Positions 1-10,225 of a DNA stretch of 64,000 bases are shown here, piece after piece. The notes under the pieces are model-generated. The model saw only the letters and a list, made by a program, of their open reading frames with translations, made no database searches and had not been told where the DNA came from. The translations under genes and the position numbers were made by a program. How positions within the stretch are numbered: position 1 is the first letter of the stretch; each line of letters opens with the position of its first letter. Origin of the DNA: Bacteroidetes bacterium 46-16 (GTDB lineage: Bacteria > Bacteroidota > Bacteroidia > Chitinophagales > Chitinophagaceae); assembly GCA_001897835.1 (NCBI GenBank), contig MKUN01000031.1, forward strand, positions 1 to 64,000, given 5' to 3'.

Positions 1-2
1 TC

Positions 3-599
3 TTCCTGACCACCTCACACGATGGTACAGGAAGTATTACCGCAGCATTCACACCCATACGCATCGTATGTCAGAACACGCTGAACGCTGCACTCGGCAA
101 TATGTCCAACGTGATACGCATCCGTCATACATCGGGAGCAAAGCAGCGTTTGGAAGATGCCCACAGGGTCATGGGACTGGCAAACACATTAAGTGTACAA
201 CTGGAGGGCATATTCAACCAATGGACAAAGGTGCGTATTACGGATGCCGAAGTAAAGAAACTCATACAACTGGCATTATGCCCTAACAAGGAAACATTGG
301 ACGTACTCAAAAAAGGTGCAGAGAACGAACTGTCCACCGTATTTAAAAATACGGTAGAAGATGCCTTCGCCTATGCTATGATAGCAGATACGCAACAGAT
401 GGACACCACCAAAGGAACACTGTTCGGTGCATACAATGCGGTGACAGGTTACTATCAGAATGTACGCAGTTACAAGGATGATGAAACCAAACTGCAATCC
501 ATAGTCATGGGTGGCACGGCACAGAACAAGGCACGGAAAGCCTTTGAACTGTGTACCTCCTTTGCGCAGGATGGCAGCGATATGCTCCTGTTTAATTAA
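3..599 (+). CDS. DUF932 domain-containing protein, 5' truncated by window edge
   Basis: Frame is open from base 3 (FLTTSHDGTGSITAAFTPIRIVCQNTLNAAL...) through the 102..599 ORF; the 'RIVCQNTLNAAL' segment is typical of DUF932. Confidence 0.75.
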   Translation, partial: FLTTSHDGTGSITAAFTPIRIVCQNTLNAALGNMSNVIRIRHTSGAKQRLEDAHRVMGLANTLSVQLEGIFNQWTKVRITDAEVKKLIQLALCPNKETLDVLKKGAENELSTVFKNTVEDAFAYAMIADTQQMDTTKGTLFGAYNAVTGYYQNVRSYKDDETKLQSIVMGGTAQNKARKAFELCTSFAQDGSDMLLFN

Positions 600-607
600 T
601 GAACCCA

Positions 608-633
608 TAGAAGCCGTCTGCGGACGGCTTCTA
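608..633 (+). terminator. Hairpin terminator after DUF932 gene
   Basis: Perfect 11-bp inverted repeat TAGAAGCCGTC-TGCG-GACGGCTTCTA immediately after the stop codon. Confidence 0.6.
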
Positions 634-649
634 TATAAAACCATCGGTC

Positions 650-922
650 ATGACGATTTGCTATAAATGGGACTTTACCGTGTTCATCATCCGCAAGAGC
701 GGGAGAAAGCATAAGACACACAGCATAGTCGCTTTGGGTTGTACTTATTCGATATCGCATTTTGACATGATGCTGACATTGAAGAAACGCAGGGCAACAT
801 TGGTATCGGTGGTAAAAGTGCGGGTGATGGAGGTAGCATTCGCACTGGACGACAATGCACAGTTTATCAGGCGCACACTGGCGGACGGTATGCCCGATAT
901 ACCTGAAAATCTAAATCTGTAA
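650..922 (+). CDS. Hypothetical protein of PRTRC-type mobile element
   Basis: ORF collinear with and upstream of PRTRC genes. Confidence 0.5.
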   Translation: MTICYKWDFTVFIIRKSGRKHKTHSIVALGCTYSISHFDMMLTLKKRRATLVSVVKVRVMEVAFALDDNAQFIRRTLADGMPDIPENLNL

Positions 923-940
923 CAAGTAAAATAAAATACG

Positions 941-1318
941 ATGAAATCTTTAGAGCAATCAGTAAACGTAGAAAAAGCAAGGCTGCTGCATGAACTGTTC
1001 CCACAGGAAATACCTGCTTTACTGGCTTATGCTGACAAGCTGTGTATGACCATACAGGAAGAAGAACAGCTATTGCGGACTAAATGGGATAACGGGCTGT
1101 TCACGGTGGAAGCATGGCTGTCCTTTGTAAAAGAGATAGGCAATAAGATACATAGATACGGTGGGCGTTTATATACGCACAGCAGGCTATTTGCCGACCA
1201 GTTGTTTGACGGTTATCTCGCCCTGTATATGGTGCATTGCCTGACCCTGTACACAACGATAAGGCAGCACGATAACCACAAGTTCGTACAGGCCATTAAT
1301 TTATTGTTTCATCCTTAA
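941..1318 (+). CDS. Hypothetical protein
   Basis: 125-aa ORF, tightly packed in the operon. Confidence 0.55.
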   Translation: MKSLEQSVNVEKARLLHELFPQEIPALLAYADKLCMTIQEEEQLLRTKWDNGLFTVEAWLSFVKEIGNKIHRYGGRLYTHSRLFADQLFDGYLALYMVHCLTLYTTIRQHDNHKFVQAINLLFHP

Positions 1319-1329
1319 CCATAGCAATC

Positions 1330-1668
1330 ATGACACGTTCTAATCTTCATATCGAACTGAGCAACGGCACATCCCTGATATGTGTTGCCGATAGCAGCAG
1401 CGCACCCGAACAGGGATATATCGTGGAGTCGCTCATTCAGCCCTTGTTATCCCTGAATAACAGCGAACAGGAACTCCTGTTACTTCAGGAGCATTGTACA
1501 ATGAATGACAGGCGCACCAACGCCACCTACCGATACACGATAAACCTTATCACCAAAGAAGTGCGGTTTTTCGAGGAGCAGTACGACTATGGCAAAGACA
1601 GGTTCCGAAGAGGAAAGGATATAACACAACGCTACGAGGATTATATAAAGACGATTGATAACAACTAA
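1330..1668 (+). CDS. Hypothetical protein
   Basis: 112-aa ORF, tightly packed in the operon. Confidence 0.55.
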   Translation: MTRSNLHIELSNGTSLICVADSSSAPEQGYIVESLIQPLLSLNNSEQELLLLQEHCTMNDRRTNATYRYTINLITKEVRFFEEQYDYGKDRFRRGKDITQRYEDYIKTIDNN

Positions 1669-1679
1669 AGCAGTACAAG

Positions 1680-1913
1680 ATGAAAACGCTCATAGAATTA
1701 TTGCATCACACGTCCTATCCAATACTATTCTTTATAGGCTTAGGTATCAGGCTAATCGTGGGTATGCGCCAGTTCAACCGCAGGGGCTTGGGTGGCTTGC
1801 AGCACTTCAGTAACTATTTCGTAGGGCTGATAACCCTGTCCGTTGAATGGGCGTTGAAGTGGATAGCCTTAATCCTTATGCTGTGGGGACTAATTGGATG
1901 GCTATTCAAATGA
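1680..1913 (+). CDS. Small membrane protein
   Basis: 77-aa ORF with two hydrophobic segments. Confidence 0.5.
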   Translation: MKTLIELLHHTSYPILFFIGLGIRLIVGMRQFNRRGLGGLQHFSNYFVGLITLSVEWALKWIALILMLWGLIGWLFK

Positions 1914-1974
1914 AATGGTACAGGATAAAACGATACAGGACAGCAAGAGAATTTTTAACGTAAAAACAAGAACA

Positions 1975-2640
1975 ATGGAAGCAACGAATTTTTTCAGCAG
2001 CGTAGCTGCAATGAACATAACAGGTGACCTGCACATCACCATACGTAAAGGCGCAGCTGCTAATTGGGTGGTATCGGTGATGCTCAACAACGAACAATGC
2101 GGGGACGATGCAAGAAAACTCATCCCCTCGCTGAACCTGAAAGGCACAGCCGAAGAACTGGACAACGGTTTTTTTGGGCAGATAACCACACCCATAGAAA
2201 CCGCATCGGGATTAATGGTCAATATGGAAGCCTATATGAAGCAGATGGAAGTAGCCAAAAAGCAATCGGCAATGGAAAAAGAGAAAGCCGATAAGGAGAA
2301 AAAGGAAAAAGAGGCAAAGGATAAGAAGTATAAAGAAGCCATGCAGAAAGTGGATGAACTGGAAAAGGAAGGCAAGTTCAGGGACGCATGGATGAAAGTA
2401 CCCGAACCTGCCGAATATCCTGAACAGGCAGAGGCATTACGTAAACGTAAATCAGCCCTTGCAGCCAAATTCGCACCCGACCTCTTTGGAGCGGAGACAA
2501 CACCTGTAGCGGTACAACCTCAGCAGGAGCAGGAGCAGCAGCAGCAGCCTGCAACACCTGACGAAGAAGTACCTGATGAAGAGGTAGAAGAAGAACAGGA
2601 AAAAGATTACGAAATGGAAGAAGATGATGATAACAAATAA
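1975..2640 (+). CDS. PRTRC system protein E
   Basis: MEATNFFSSVAAMNITGDLHITIRKGA... start followed by a Lys/Glu-rich tail, typical of PRTRC-E; internal start chosen within the 1894..2640 ORF. Confidence 0.75.
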   Translation: MEATNFFSSVAAMNITGDLHITIRKGAAANWVVSVMLNNEQCGDDARKLIPSLNLKGTAEELDNGFFGQITTPIETASGLMVNMEAYMKQMEVAKKQSAMEKEKADKEKKEKEAKDKKYKEAMQKVDELEKEGKFRDAWMKVPEPAEYPEQAEALRKRKSALAAKFAPDLFGAETTPVAVQPQQEQEQQQQPATPDEEVPDEEVEEEQEKDYEMEEDDDNK

Positions 2641-2652
2641 AAATGATGAACC

Positions 2653-2871
2653 ATGTTAGTAGCAAAACAGTTAGACAGGATATTCCTGTTACAGGAGAAC
2701 GGAACAGACATCAGGCTCACAGACCCTGAACCTTTATGGAGCGTGGAGGCGGTGATGAATTTCTACGCCAATACTTACCCCATACTGGCTACTGCCAAAA
2801 TATCCGCACCACGCATCGAGGACGATGCCGTACAGTATCGCTTTGAAAGTGTCATAGGTACAAAGGGTTAA
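2653..2871 (+). CDS. PRTRC system protein C
   Basis: 72-aa protein with the 'DPEPLWSVEAVMNFYANTYPILATAKI' pattern typical of PRTRC-C. Confidence 0.75.
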   Translation: MLVAKQLDRIFLLQENGTDIRLTDPEPLWSVEAVMNFYANTYPILATAKISAPRIEDDAVQYRFESVIGTKG

Positions 2872-2895
2872 TCTTAAACTTTTAAGCAATGGAAT

Positions 2896-3075
2896 ATGCA
2901 ACAGCAACATATCATATCGGGTACAATCCAAAGATCCAAACAGCCAAGACAAAGAAAGCTGCACCAGCAGGTCAGCGCATTTACGGACTGGATGCAACGC
3001 ACAAGGGACGCAGCCGAAACAGCAGGCAACAAGCTGAAGTCCGTCCCGCAGCAGATGTTGCCAATGGTTTTCTAA
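2896..3075 (+). CDS. Possible small protein (59 aa), out of frame with the 2889..4064 ORF
   Basis: Read by hand: MQQQHIISGTIQRSKQPRQRKLHQQVSAFTDWMQRTRDAAETAGNKLKSVPQQMLPMVF*. More protein-like than the basic N-terminal extension of the overlapping frame. Confidence 0.4.
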   Translation: MQQQHIISGTIQRSKQPRQRKLHQQVSAFTDWMQRTRDAAETAGNKLKSVPQQMLPMVF

Positions 3076-3104
3076 AGACCATCTTTCTGCCCAAACTGGA
3101 AACA

Positions 3105-4064
3105 ATGAAAACGGTGGCAGATGATACAGCCATACAAAAAACAGAGGACGATTTTTATCGTTCCCTGTGCAGGCTCTCCCAACATTATGAAGGGTTTGAA
3201 CCTACGGACACAAGGACTTTCGGCTATCCCTACAATATGGCTTTGTCTATTTGGGAAGCGGAGAACCACCTGAAACGAAAAGTGAAGGACTGGAGCAGCC
3301 TGCGTTTGGTACAGGATGATAAGGGTAAGACTTTCTTTATTACGGAACATCGTTACGACACAGGCACAAACCTGTATTACATACCTGTCATCCCGCTGTA
3401 CAGGATGCTCCGAAACAGGAAGACCCGAAAGACCGCCTGTTTATTGTTATCCGTATGCAGCTACCTGTACCATATTGCCGATATACCTTATTACCGACAG
3501 GAAGGGACACACCTGTATTGGGAATATGAAATGATAAAAGACTGGATAGAACAGGATGATGATAAGAGTGAAGAAGACTGCCGTATCGGGGAACTGGCGA
3601 TAGCAGAATGGGTAGGCGACTGCATGGAACGCAAGCTGTTCAACCGTAAGAACCTTGAGGTATTGGCGCAGCGTATCAGGGCATTCCAACCCGTAAATCA
3701 ATATGAACTGGAGTGTTTGCAGGTGGCACAGCAGGCACTCAGCCTGTACACTGACTATCCCGCCACCAATGTATTTGAACACGGCAGTTACGGACGTTAT
3801 GATGAAGAACAGGAGGATGAAGTGATACGGATGGACAAATACATATCCTTTGTAGCTACTACCAAAGGCTGGCTATACGAAACCCTTGCGGACTGTATCA
3901 ATAACGAGTTCAACGAATATGGGGAAATGGAAGAACCTGTGATAGAGCAACAGTTTGACGGTACAGCCCCGACAAGCGACAACCTTACATTCGAGCATAA
4001 ACTGTTTACGCTCATGGACGACCTCTGCTACCTTCTGAATAACAATTTAAATGAACAGCCATGA
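3105..4064 (+). CDS. PRTRC-associated hypothetical protein (possibly PRTRC protein F-like)
   Basis: Long ORF (2889..4064 in track) between PRTRC-C and PRTRC-B; start at 3105 preferred. Confidence 0.5.
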   Translation: MKTVADDTAIQKTEDDFYRSLCRLSQHYEGFEPTDTRTFGYPYNMALSIWEAENHLKRKVKDWSSLRLVQDDKGKTFFITEHRYDTGTNLYYIPVIPLYRMLRNRKTRKTACLLLSVCSYLYHIADIPYYRQEGTHLYWEYEMIKDWIEQDDDKSEEDCRIGELAIAEWVGDCMERKLFNRKNLEVLAQRIRAFQPVNQYELECLQVAQQALSLYTDYPATNVFEHGSYGRYDEEQEDEVIRMDKYISFVATTKGWLYETLADCINNEFNEYGEMEEPVIEQQFDGTAPTSDNLTFEHKLFTLMDDLCYLLNNNLNEQP

Positions 4065-4777
4065 ACGATATAAGAGAGAACATCGGCACATTATACCATC
4101 CCAAAGCTGCACTGGTCATCTATGAAGCAGCAGGTAACAAAAGTGATTGTTATGTGGAATGTTTTGACATGGACAAACAGGGGCATCCTATCAATGCACA
4201 TCCTCTGAATATCAAGGAAGCGCAGCAACTGGCGAAAGCACTCAACACCGCAACCGAAGGGAATAAAGCTTTCCTGAAGCCTACAGGCATCATGGCAAAT
4301 AATGTCCTGTATATTGACCCTTCGCCCAACGGCTTTGTCATGTGGTACACGAAAGCAACAAGGAAACAACTGTTTTTCGTGGAAAACCTCGGCATACCCA
4401 ATGGCATGGCTGCCATACCCTCCCTGTTATGGGTAGCGGATAAACAGAAGCTGCATATCTACGCCCTGAAAACGGACAGGAAACCCACAGCAACTACAGC
4501 CCTGTATCATGCGCCTTTCTTCAATGTCTATGCGGAAGGTAATGTCTGCATGGGTACGGTGGATGTAAACATCCGCAATTCGGCATCACTGGAAGAATTT
4601 ACCACAGCATGGGAGCGCTATTTCTTTAACAGCTATTTCAGCCATCTGATGCAGCACCACAACCCCGTACAGGGTAACTGTGTCAGCCTGTGGAAAAAGC
4701 TGTCTGGGACAAACGAGGCATTCCCGAAAGAAGTATTAAGAAAAACGAACAGAACGGTTAAAAGCATTTTAAGATGA
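4061..4777 (+). CDS. PRTRC system protein B (prokaryotic E2-like)
   Basis: Sequence pattern and position directly upstream of the ThiF gene with overlapping start/stop. Confidence 0.7.
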   Translation: MNDIRENIGTLYHPKAALVIYEAAGNKSDCYVECFDMDKQGHPINAHPLNIKEAQQLAKALNTATEGNKAFLKPTGIMANNVLYIDPSPNGFVMWYTKATRKQLFFVENLGIPNGMAAIPSLLWVADKQKLHIYALKTDRKPTATTALYHAPFFNVYAEGNVCMGTVDVNIRNSASLEEFTTAWERYFFNSYFSHLMQHHNPVQGNCVSLWKKLSGTNEAFPKEVLRKTNRTVKSILR

Positions 4778-5577
4778 ACACGAAACTAAAAGTACATTTT
4801 GTGGACAGGGCACTCATAGAGCCAACCAATCCCATAGAGGTGAACCTGATAGGCGCAGGCGGTACAGGCTCCAACGTACTCACAGGGCTGGTGAAAATTA
4901 ACCACGCGCTGACCACGCTCGGACATGCAGGATTGCAGGTGAACCTATGGGATGATGATGTGGTAACGGAAGCCAATTTAGGCAGGCAGTTATTCTTTGA
5001 ATCGGAAACGGGGCTATGTAAAAGTGTTGCCTTAATCAATCGGGTCAACAGGTGTTTCGGTATGAACTGGAAAGCGCAGGCAGAAAAGTTTCAACGCACG
5101 GAATTAGGCAGGCTGCCTGAACAGGCAATGGCGACGATCTATATCTCCTGTGTGGATAGCGTAGCGGCCCGTTTTGAGATAGCGAACATGCTGCGCAGCC
5201 TGTCAGGAGAAAGGTTGTACCGCAGCCAGCCTAAATACTGGATGGACTTCGGTAACAGCCAGTGTACAGGGCAAGTGCTGCTATCCACTATCGGGAAGAT
5301 ACATCAGCCTCATTCCGAGAAATTTGAGACCGTAGCCGAGCTGCCATTTGTTACGGATATGTATGGCGACCTGCTGAAACAATCCGAAGATAGCGACCCG
5401 ACACCAAGCTGCTCACTTGCTGAAGCACTGGAGAAACAAGACCTGTTTATCAATCCGTCACTGGCACAGATGGGATGTTCTCTGCTCTGGAACTTATTCC
5501 GCAATGCTGTGACAGAGAACAAGGGCTTTTTTCACAACTTGGAGACCTTCGTCACACAGCCTATAAAAGTAGGCTAA
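4774..5577 (+). CDS. PRTRC system ThiF/E1-like protein
   Basis: Rossmann motif NLIGAGGTGSNVLTGL; WDDDVVTEANLGRQLF matches the ThiF-family DxDxVxxxNxxRQ pattern. Confidence 0.85.
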   Translation: MNTKLKVHFVDRALIEPTNPIEVNLIGAGGTGSNVLTGLVKINHALTTLGHAGLQVNLWDDDVVTEANLGRQLFFESETGLCKSVALINRVNRCFGMNWKAQAEKFQRTELGRLPEQAMATIYISCVDSVAARFEIANMLRSLSGERLYRSQPKYWMDFGNSQCTGQVLLSTIGKIHQPHSEKFETVAELPFVTDMYGDLLKQSEDSDPTPSCSLAEALEKQDLFINPSLAQMGCSLLWNLFRNAVTENKGFFHNLETFVTQPIKVG

Positions 5578-5961
5578 GCCCTCCCAGGGCGGCGCATCGG
5601 CCATCCTTCCTACGGAGGAACGCCGCTGCGCGAGAAGCGGTGCAGCCCCTTGCCCGGAATCGGATCATTCACTATATATGCTCGGCCATCCGCTTCCAGG
5701 CAACAGGCTGCGGCATTATTAATTTTCCAGCGTTAGACTGCTTCAATGGCAATATTTTCTACTAGCTCAAACAGAATGCCGGATTAAAAAATCGTTGGCT
5801 TTTACATTATATTAATCTGTACCACTATATATAATGTTAAATATTTCAAACTGATTTTATTGTCAAGTTTATTTAAGTAACGTATTGAATTTTCTAGTAA
5901 GGTTATATCTGTCGTATATTCTCATTCGAGCAATTCTTAATTTCTTCCGAATTTTGGATGT

Positions 5962-8361
5962 ATGTATAAACTATCACTCACTTTATTCCTGCTTCCTGTC
6001 TTATGCAACGCCCAATACTATCAAACGCTGAGGGGCACAATTGTGGATAAGGACTCCAAAGCTGCACTGGTGGGTGTGAGCGTATGCATAACTGATGTCC
6101 ATCCATCCCTGAAGACAGTAACGGATAGCAACGGCAATTATGTTATTTACAAGCTTCCAACAGGAACACACACAATACTTATAAATCAACAGGGGTATCA
6201 ACAGTTGACGCTTGTCAATGTGCTGGTAACATCTGCAAAGGAAGTAATAGTACCCATCGAAATGGAAGGAAATGTGATAAAGTTGGACGAAATAACCATA
6301 GCATATAAACAGGAGCATGTCAATAATATGGCTATCGTAAGCAGCAGAACTTTTGATGTACAGGAAACGGAACGCTACGCGGGAAGCCGAGCAGACCCCG
6401 CACGCATGGCATCAAATTTTGCTGGGGTTCAAGGTGGTGACGACTCACGTAATGATCTTATAATCCGGGGGAATTCACCGCAGGGTGTTTTATGGCGTCT
6501 GGAAGGTGTCGATATACCTAATCCTAATCATTTTGCTATTGCAGGTACCTCGGGTGGACCTGTTAGCATGTTAAATAATAAAACGCTTGCCAATAGTGAT
6601 TTCTTCACGGGCGCATTCCCCTCCGAATATGGGAATGCCGTAGGTGGCGTATTTGATCTGCGGCTCCGCAATGGGAATAATGACCGCTATGAATTTACAG
6701 GTCAATTAGGCTTCCTGGGAACAGAAATCGTTGCTGAAGGACCTGTCTCAAAGAAAAAGGGCTCATCTTTTTTGCTTAGTTATCGATACTCCACTCTGAA
6801 AATATTCAGCGGACTAAATATTCCAATCGGGACTAGCTCAATACCAAATTATCAGGACGCTACCTTTAAGCTGAATTTTCCAATCGGAAAGAAATCAGAT
6901 ATAGCGGTCTTTGGTATAGGAGGATTAAGCAAAATTAACCTTATTGTAAGCACACTTACTGACCCTACACCGCAGTTATATGGACAGTCGGACAGAGATC
7001 AATATTTTTCATCAAACACCGGAATAATAGGAACTTCTTTCAGTCATGCTTTTAACAAGACTAGTTTCATGAAAATAGTTATCGCAGAAACCGGCAGCGA
7101 GATAACAGGTGTCAATGATAAGGTTTTTCGGGATGCAACATTTAAAGTAGACTCGTTAAAACGGATTTTAGGTTATGATTTTTCAGTTGCAGCTACTGTA
7201 ATGCACTGGCATCTAAGTAAAAAACTCTCACCACGTCATACTATTTCAGGCGGGATAATTAACAACTATTATCACTTGAGTCTTCAGGATAGCTCAAGAG
7301 AATACCCGACATCAAGGCAAGACTGGCAACTCAGGGAAAATTTTAAAGGAGGGACTAATCTTGCACAGGCCTATCTTCAGTATAAATTTAAACCGTCAGA
7401 AACACTTATCCTTACTGCGGGGATACATGGCCAATATCTGGCTTTGAACGGAGCAACATCCATGGAGCCTCGTGTGGCAGTCAGATGGGCTTTAAGCAGC
7501 AGCGCAATTTTAACTGCTGGATATGGATTACACAGCCAGATGTTGCCTATGTATCAATATTATGCCTACCAGCCTGGCACCAGGAATAGGACTAATGAAG
7601 ATATAAGCTTTATCCGCAGCCACCATTTTGTAATCGGATATTACCGATCTATAGCCCATGATTTACATTTGCATATAGAAACCTATTACCAGTACCTTTT
7701 CAACGTACCTATAGAAATCCGTACGGGGTCATCTTATTCCGCGCTGGATGAAGGAGCCACCTACTCCAGGTATTTTCCGGGTACTTTGGCCGATAGGGGA
7801 ACTGGATATAATTACGGCGCAGAACTGACGGCGGAGAAAAAGTTCAGTCGTGGATTTTATATATTGTTTACCGGCTCCCTATTTGATTCTAAAGCGAAAG
7901 GTAATGACGGCATATATCGCAATACAGACTTTAATAGCCATTATGCAACAAATCTCCTCGGAGGTTATGAAAGAAAATTGGGCAGGAAATGCACATTGAT
8001 AACTGGATTAAAATGTACCTACCTCGGACGGAAACACTATACACCTCCGGATGTTGCCGCTTCGAACGCGTACGGAGATATCGTAGTAATAGATAGCCTT
8101 CGTAATTCTCAACATTTTAAACCGTATTTCCGGTTAGACCTCAAGCTTGGGTTGCGTTTCAATGCTAAGAAATTGACACATGAACTCGGGCTGGATATCA
8201 TCAATCTGACAAATACCAGGAATGTGTTAACATTGACCTACAGCTCAGACCTGGCTGCAAAAGGATCCGCAGATCCTTTCTATTACCAATACCAATTAGG
8301 CCTTTTACCCATATTCTATTATCGTATTGATTTGGGTATCTCCCGACATAAAGAAATTTAA
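5962..8361 (+). CDS. TonB-dependent receptor with carboxypeptidase-regulatory-like domain
   Basis: Signal peptide, GTIVDKDSKAALVGVSV N-terminal domain, plug motifs (RNDLIIRGNSPQGVLWRLEGVDIPNPNHF), large beta-barrel. Confidence 0.9.
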   Translation: MYKLSLTLFLLPVLCNAQYYQTLRGTIVDKDSKAALVGVSVCITDVHPSLKTVTDSNGNYVIYKLPTGTHTILINQQGYQQLTLVNVLVTSAKEVIVPIEMEGNVIKLDEITIAYKQEHVNNMAIVSSRTFDVQETERYAGSRADPARMASNFAGVQGGDDSRNDLIIRGNSPQGVLWRLEGVDIPNPNHFAIAGTSGGPVSMLNNKTLANSDFFTGAFPSEYGNAVGGVFDLRLRNGNNDRYEFTGQLGFLGTEIVAEGPVSKKKGSSFLLSYRYSTLKIFSGLNIPIGTSSIPNYQDATFKLNFPIGKKSDIAVFGIGGLSKINLIVSTLTDPTPQLYGQSDRDQYFSSNTGIIGTSFSHAFNKTSFMKIVIAETGSEITGVNDKVFRDATFKVDSLKRILGYDFSVAATVMHWHLSKKLSPRHTISGGIINNYYHLSLQDSSREYPTSRQDWQLRENFKGGTNLAQAYLQYKFKPSETLILTAGIHGQYLALNGATSMEPRVAVRWALSSSAILTAGYGLHSQMLPMYQYYAYQPGTRNRTNEDISFIRSHHFVIGYYRSIAHDLHLHIETYYQYLFNVPIEIRTGSSYSALDEGATYSRYFPGTLADRGTGYNYGAELTAEKKFSRGFYILFTGSLFDSKAKGNDGIYRNTDFNSHYATNLLGGYERKLGRKCTLITGLKCTYLGRKHYTPPDVAASNAYGDIVVIDSLRNSQHFKPYFRLDLKLGLRFNAKKLTHELGLDIINLTNTRNVLTLTYSSDLAAKGSADPFYYQYQLGLLPIFYYRIDLGISRHKEI

Positions 8362-8624
8362 TTGAAGTAATAAGTGTGGATAATTTTGCTAGGATAAGTT
8401 TTTGGGAGACGTATCCACTAACTAAAGAATGGGCTAAAACTGGAACAGTCTTAACCAGGCGCTGACTGTACAAAAGCCCCCAATTTATATTGTAGTAAAG
8501 CGCAATGTATTGAATGCTGATAAATTGTAGTAAATTTATAGGGGACATTCAAGTAAAAGAACAGGGAACAGCCGCTTTTTTTTGTTTTAAGAAGGAAAAC
8601 ATTAATTTTGGTTATTGTATTTCG

Positions 8625-9020
8625 TTGAAGAAAATTGTTTCCATATTACTGATTACGCTGCTTGCCGCAAATATTAGCGGTACATGGATATCATATCACT
8701 ATTGCGGTAAAATTCTTCAATATTTTTCCTTCAACGGTCATAAGAAAAAAAGCAGTTGTTGCTGTGGGGGCACACAAAAAAAGAAGGGCTGTTGTAAAAC
8801 GCAGCATTGCAAAATAAAGATTGATGACAATCAATCCATGGCTAAGCAACTGCAGTTTGAAGAGCAGTTTTCTCTTGCTGCCCTCGTTGTGCCAAATATT
8901 CAAATCTTTCAAAATCAGGTGAGAGCCTTCGATGTCTCTTATATCGTCCCTCTTGCACATGCGCCTCCATTAATACAAACGGTACGGCTCCACGTATTAC
9001 ACCAGCAGTTTTTAATTTGA
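8625..9020 (+). CDS. HYC_CC_PP-family small secreted protein
   Basis: HYCGKILQ...CCCGGTQKKKGCC motif with signal peptide; TTG start at 8625 (LKKIVSILLITLLAANISG) fits better than the upstream ATG. Confidence 0.65.
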   Translation: MKKIVSILLITLLAANISGTWISYHYCGKILQYFSFNGHKKKSSCCCGGTQKKKGCCKTQHCKIKIDDNQSMAKQLQFEEQFSLAALVVPNIQIFQNQVRAFDVSYIVPLAHAPPLIQTVRLHVLHQQFLI

Positions 9021-9068
9021 TTTTTTGCTTTCCCCGCAGATGTCCTCTTTGCGGGATTTGGCGTGTTT

Positions 9069-9101
9069 ACAGGTGAGCTATTTAATAGCTTATTCACCTG
9101 T
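9069..9101 (+). terminator. Palindromic hairpin
   Basis: ACAGGTGA ... TCACCTGT with a nested AGCTATTTAATAGCT palindrome. Confidence 0.4.
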
Positions 9102-9285
9102 AGCATTTAGAAATATCGCATTTATTTCTTGCCCGGCCCGCCAATTTCTGATACTAATTCAATGCTGATATCTGTTAAGCCTGACTAGGTTCTAAAAGAT
9201 ATACTATTGGAATCAGCTAGGATAGAATGAATACAGTAAATGATCTTAAAAACAATAATAACATTCAAAATAAAACTACAATAAA

Positions 9286-10179
9286 ATGAAGAAGATAATT
9301 CTACTTTCTGCTTTTGTCACTGTTGCATTAGGTGCATCAGCACAAATTCCTAATGCCAGCTTTGAAAGCTGGTCAACTGTCAGTGGCTACAGTGTTCCGG
9401 ATAATTGGGGAACGCTCAATCCAATGACCACAACTGCATCTGTATACACTGCCGAGAAAGGTACGCCAGGGGTTGCCGGGTCATCCTATCTGAAATTAAC
9501 CTCTAAAAACGTAACTGGAATGGGTGTAATGCCAGGAATTGCAGCCACAGGAACCATAAACATGACTACTATGAATGTTACTGGTGGGTTCCCGTACACT
9601 GTTCGGTCCTCAAACCTGACAGGCTCTTGGCAGTATATGGCAATGTCGGGCAGCGACCAGGGATTTATTGCTGTCTATCTGACTAAATGGGATATGGCGA
9701 TGATGATGCGTGACACAATTGCTAAAGCAGTGAAGCCGCTGGCTGGCATGGCAATGAGTTGGGCCCCATTTACTATTCCGCTGACTTATACAAGTGGTGA
9801 TACTCCCGACTCGGCATTGGTCATACTATCTTCCAGTGGCATGACCCCTGCTGATGGTAGCTATCTCTGGGTAGACAATCTGGCATTTTCAGGTACAACT
9901 ACCGGAATTTCAACAATTGAAGCTGCTTTAGAAAATCTTGCAGTATATCCTAATCCGGCAAAAGAAAAGGCAATACTTCATTTCAACGCCAAAGAAGCCG
10001 CTAACTATACCTTGCAAATTACCGATATGGCAAGCAGAATCATTCAAGTAAATACATTCAAGGCGATTTCAGGAAACAACGACATCGGCATCGATACGCA
10101 TACATTGCCACAAGGTACTTACCTGGTGAACATACAGGATGGTACCGGCGGAACTGCTTTAAAATTGGAGATTCAGTAA
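9286..10179 (+). CDS. T9SS type A sorting domain-containing secreted protein
   Basis: Signal peptide and C-terminal 'LAVYPNPAKEKAILHF...LPQGTYLVNIQDG' sorting domain. Confidence 0.85.
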   Translation: MKKIILLSAFVTVALGASAQIPNASFESWSTVSGYSVPDNWGTLNPMTTTASVYTAEKGTPGVAGSSYLKLTSKNVTGMGVMPGIAATGTINMTTMNVTGGFPYTVRSSNLTGSWQYMAMSGSDQGFIAVYLTKWDMAMMMRDTIAKAVKPLAGMAMSWAPFTIPLTYTSGDTPDSALVILSSSGMTPADGSYLWVDNLAFSGTTTGISTIEAALENLAVYPNPAKEKAILHFNAKEAANYTLQITDMASRIIQVNTFKAISGNNDIGIDTHTLPQGTYLVNIQDGTGGTALKLEIQ

Positions 10180-10187
10180 TAATAATC

Positions 10188-10208
10188 AGGGGAGGCGTTA
10201 CCTCCCCT
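10188..10208 (+). terminator. Intrinsic terminator
   Basis: AGGGGAGG-CGTTA-CCTCCCCT followed by TTG. Confidence 0.6.
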
Positions 10209-10225
10209 TTGTAAATATTCAATTC

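Noticed and set aside
5475-5765. 96-aa ORF across the ThiF end and GC-rich spacer
   Set aside because: Begins inside ThiF out of frame and has no recognisable protein features.
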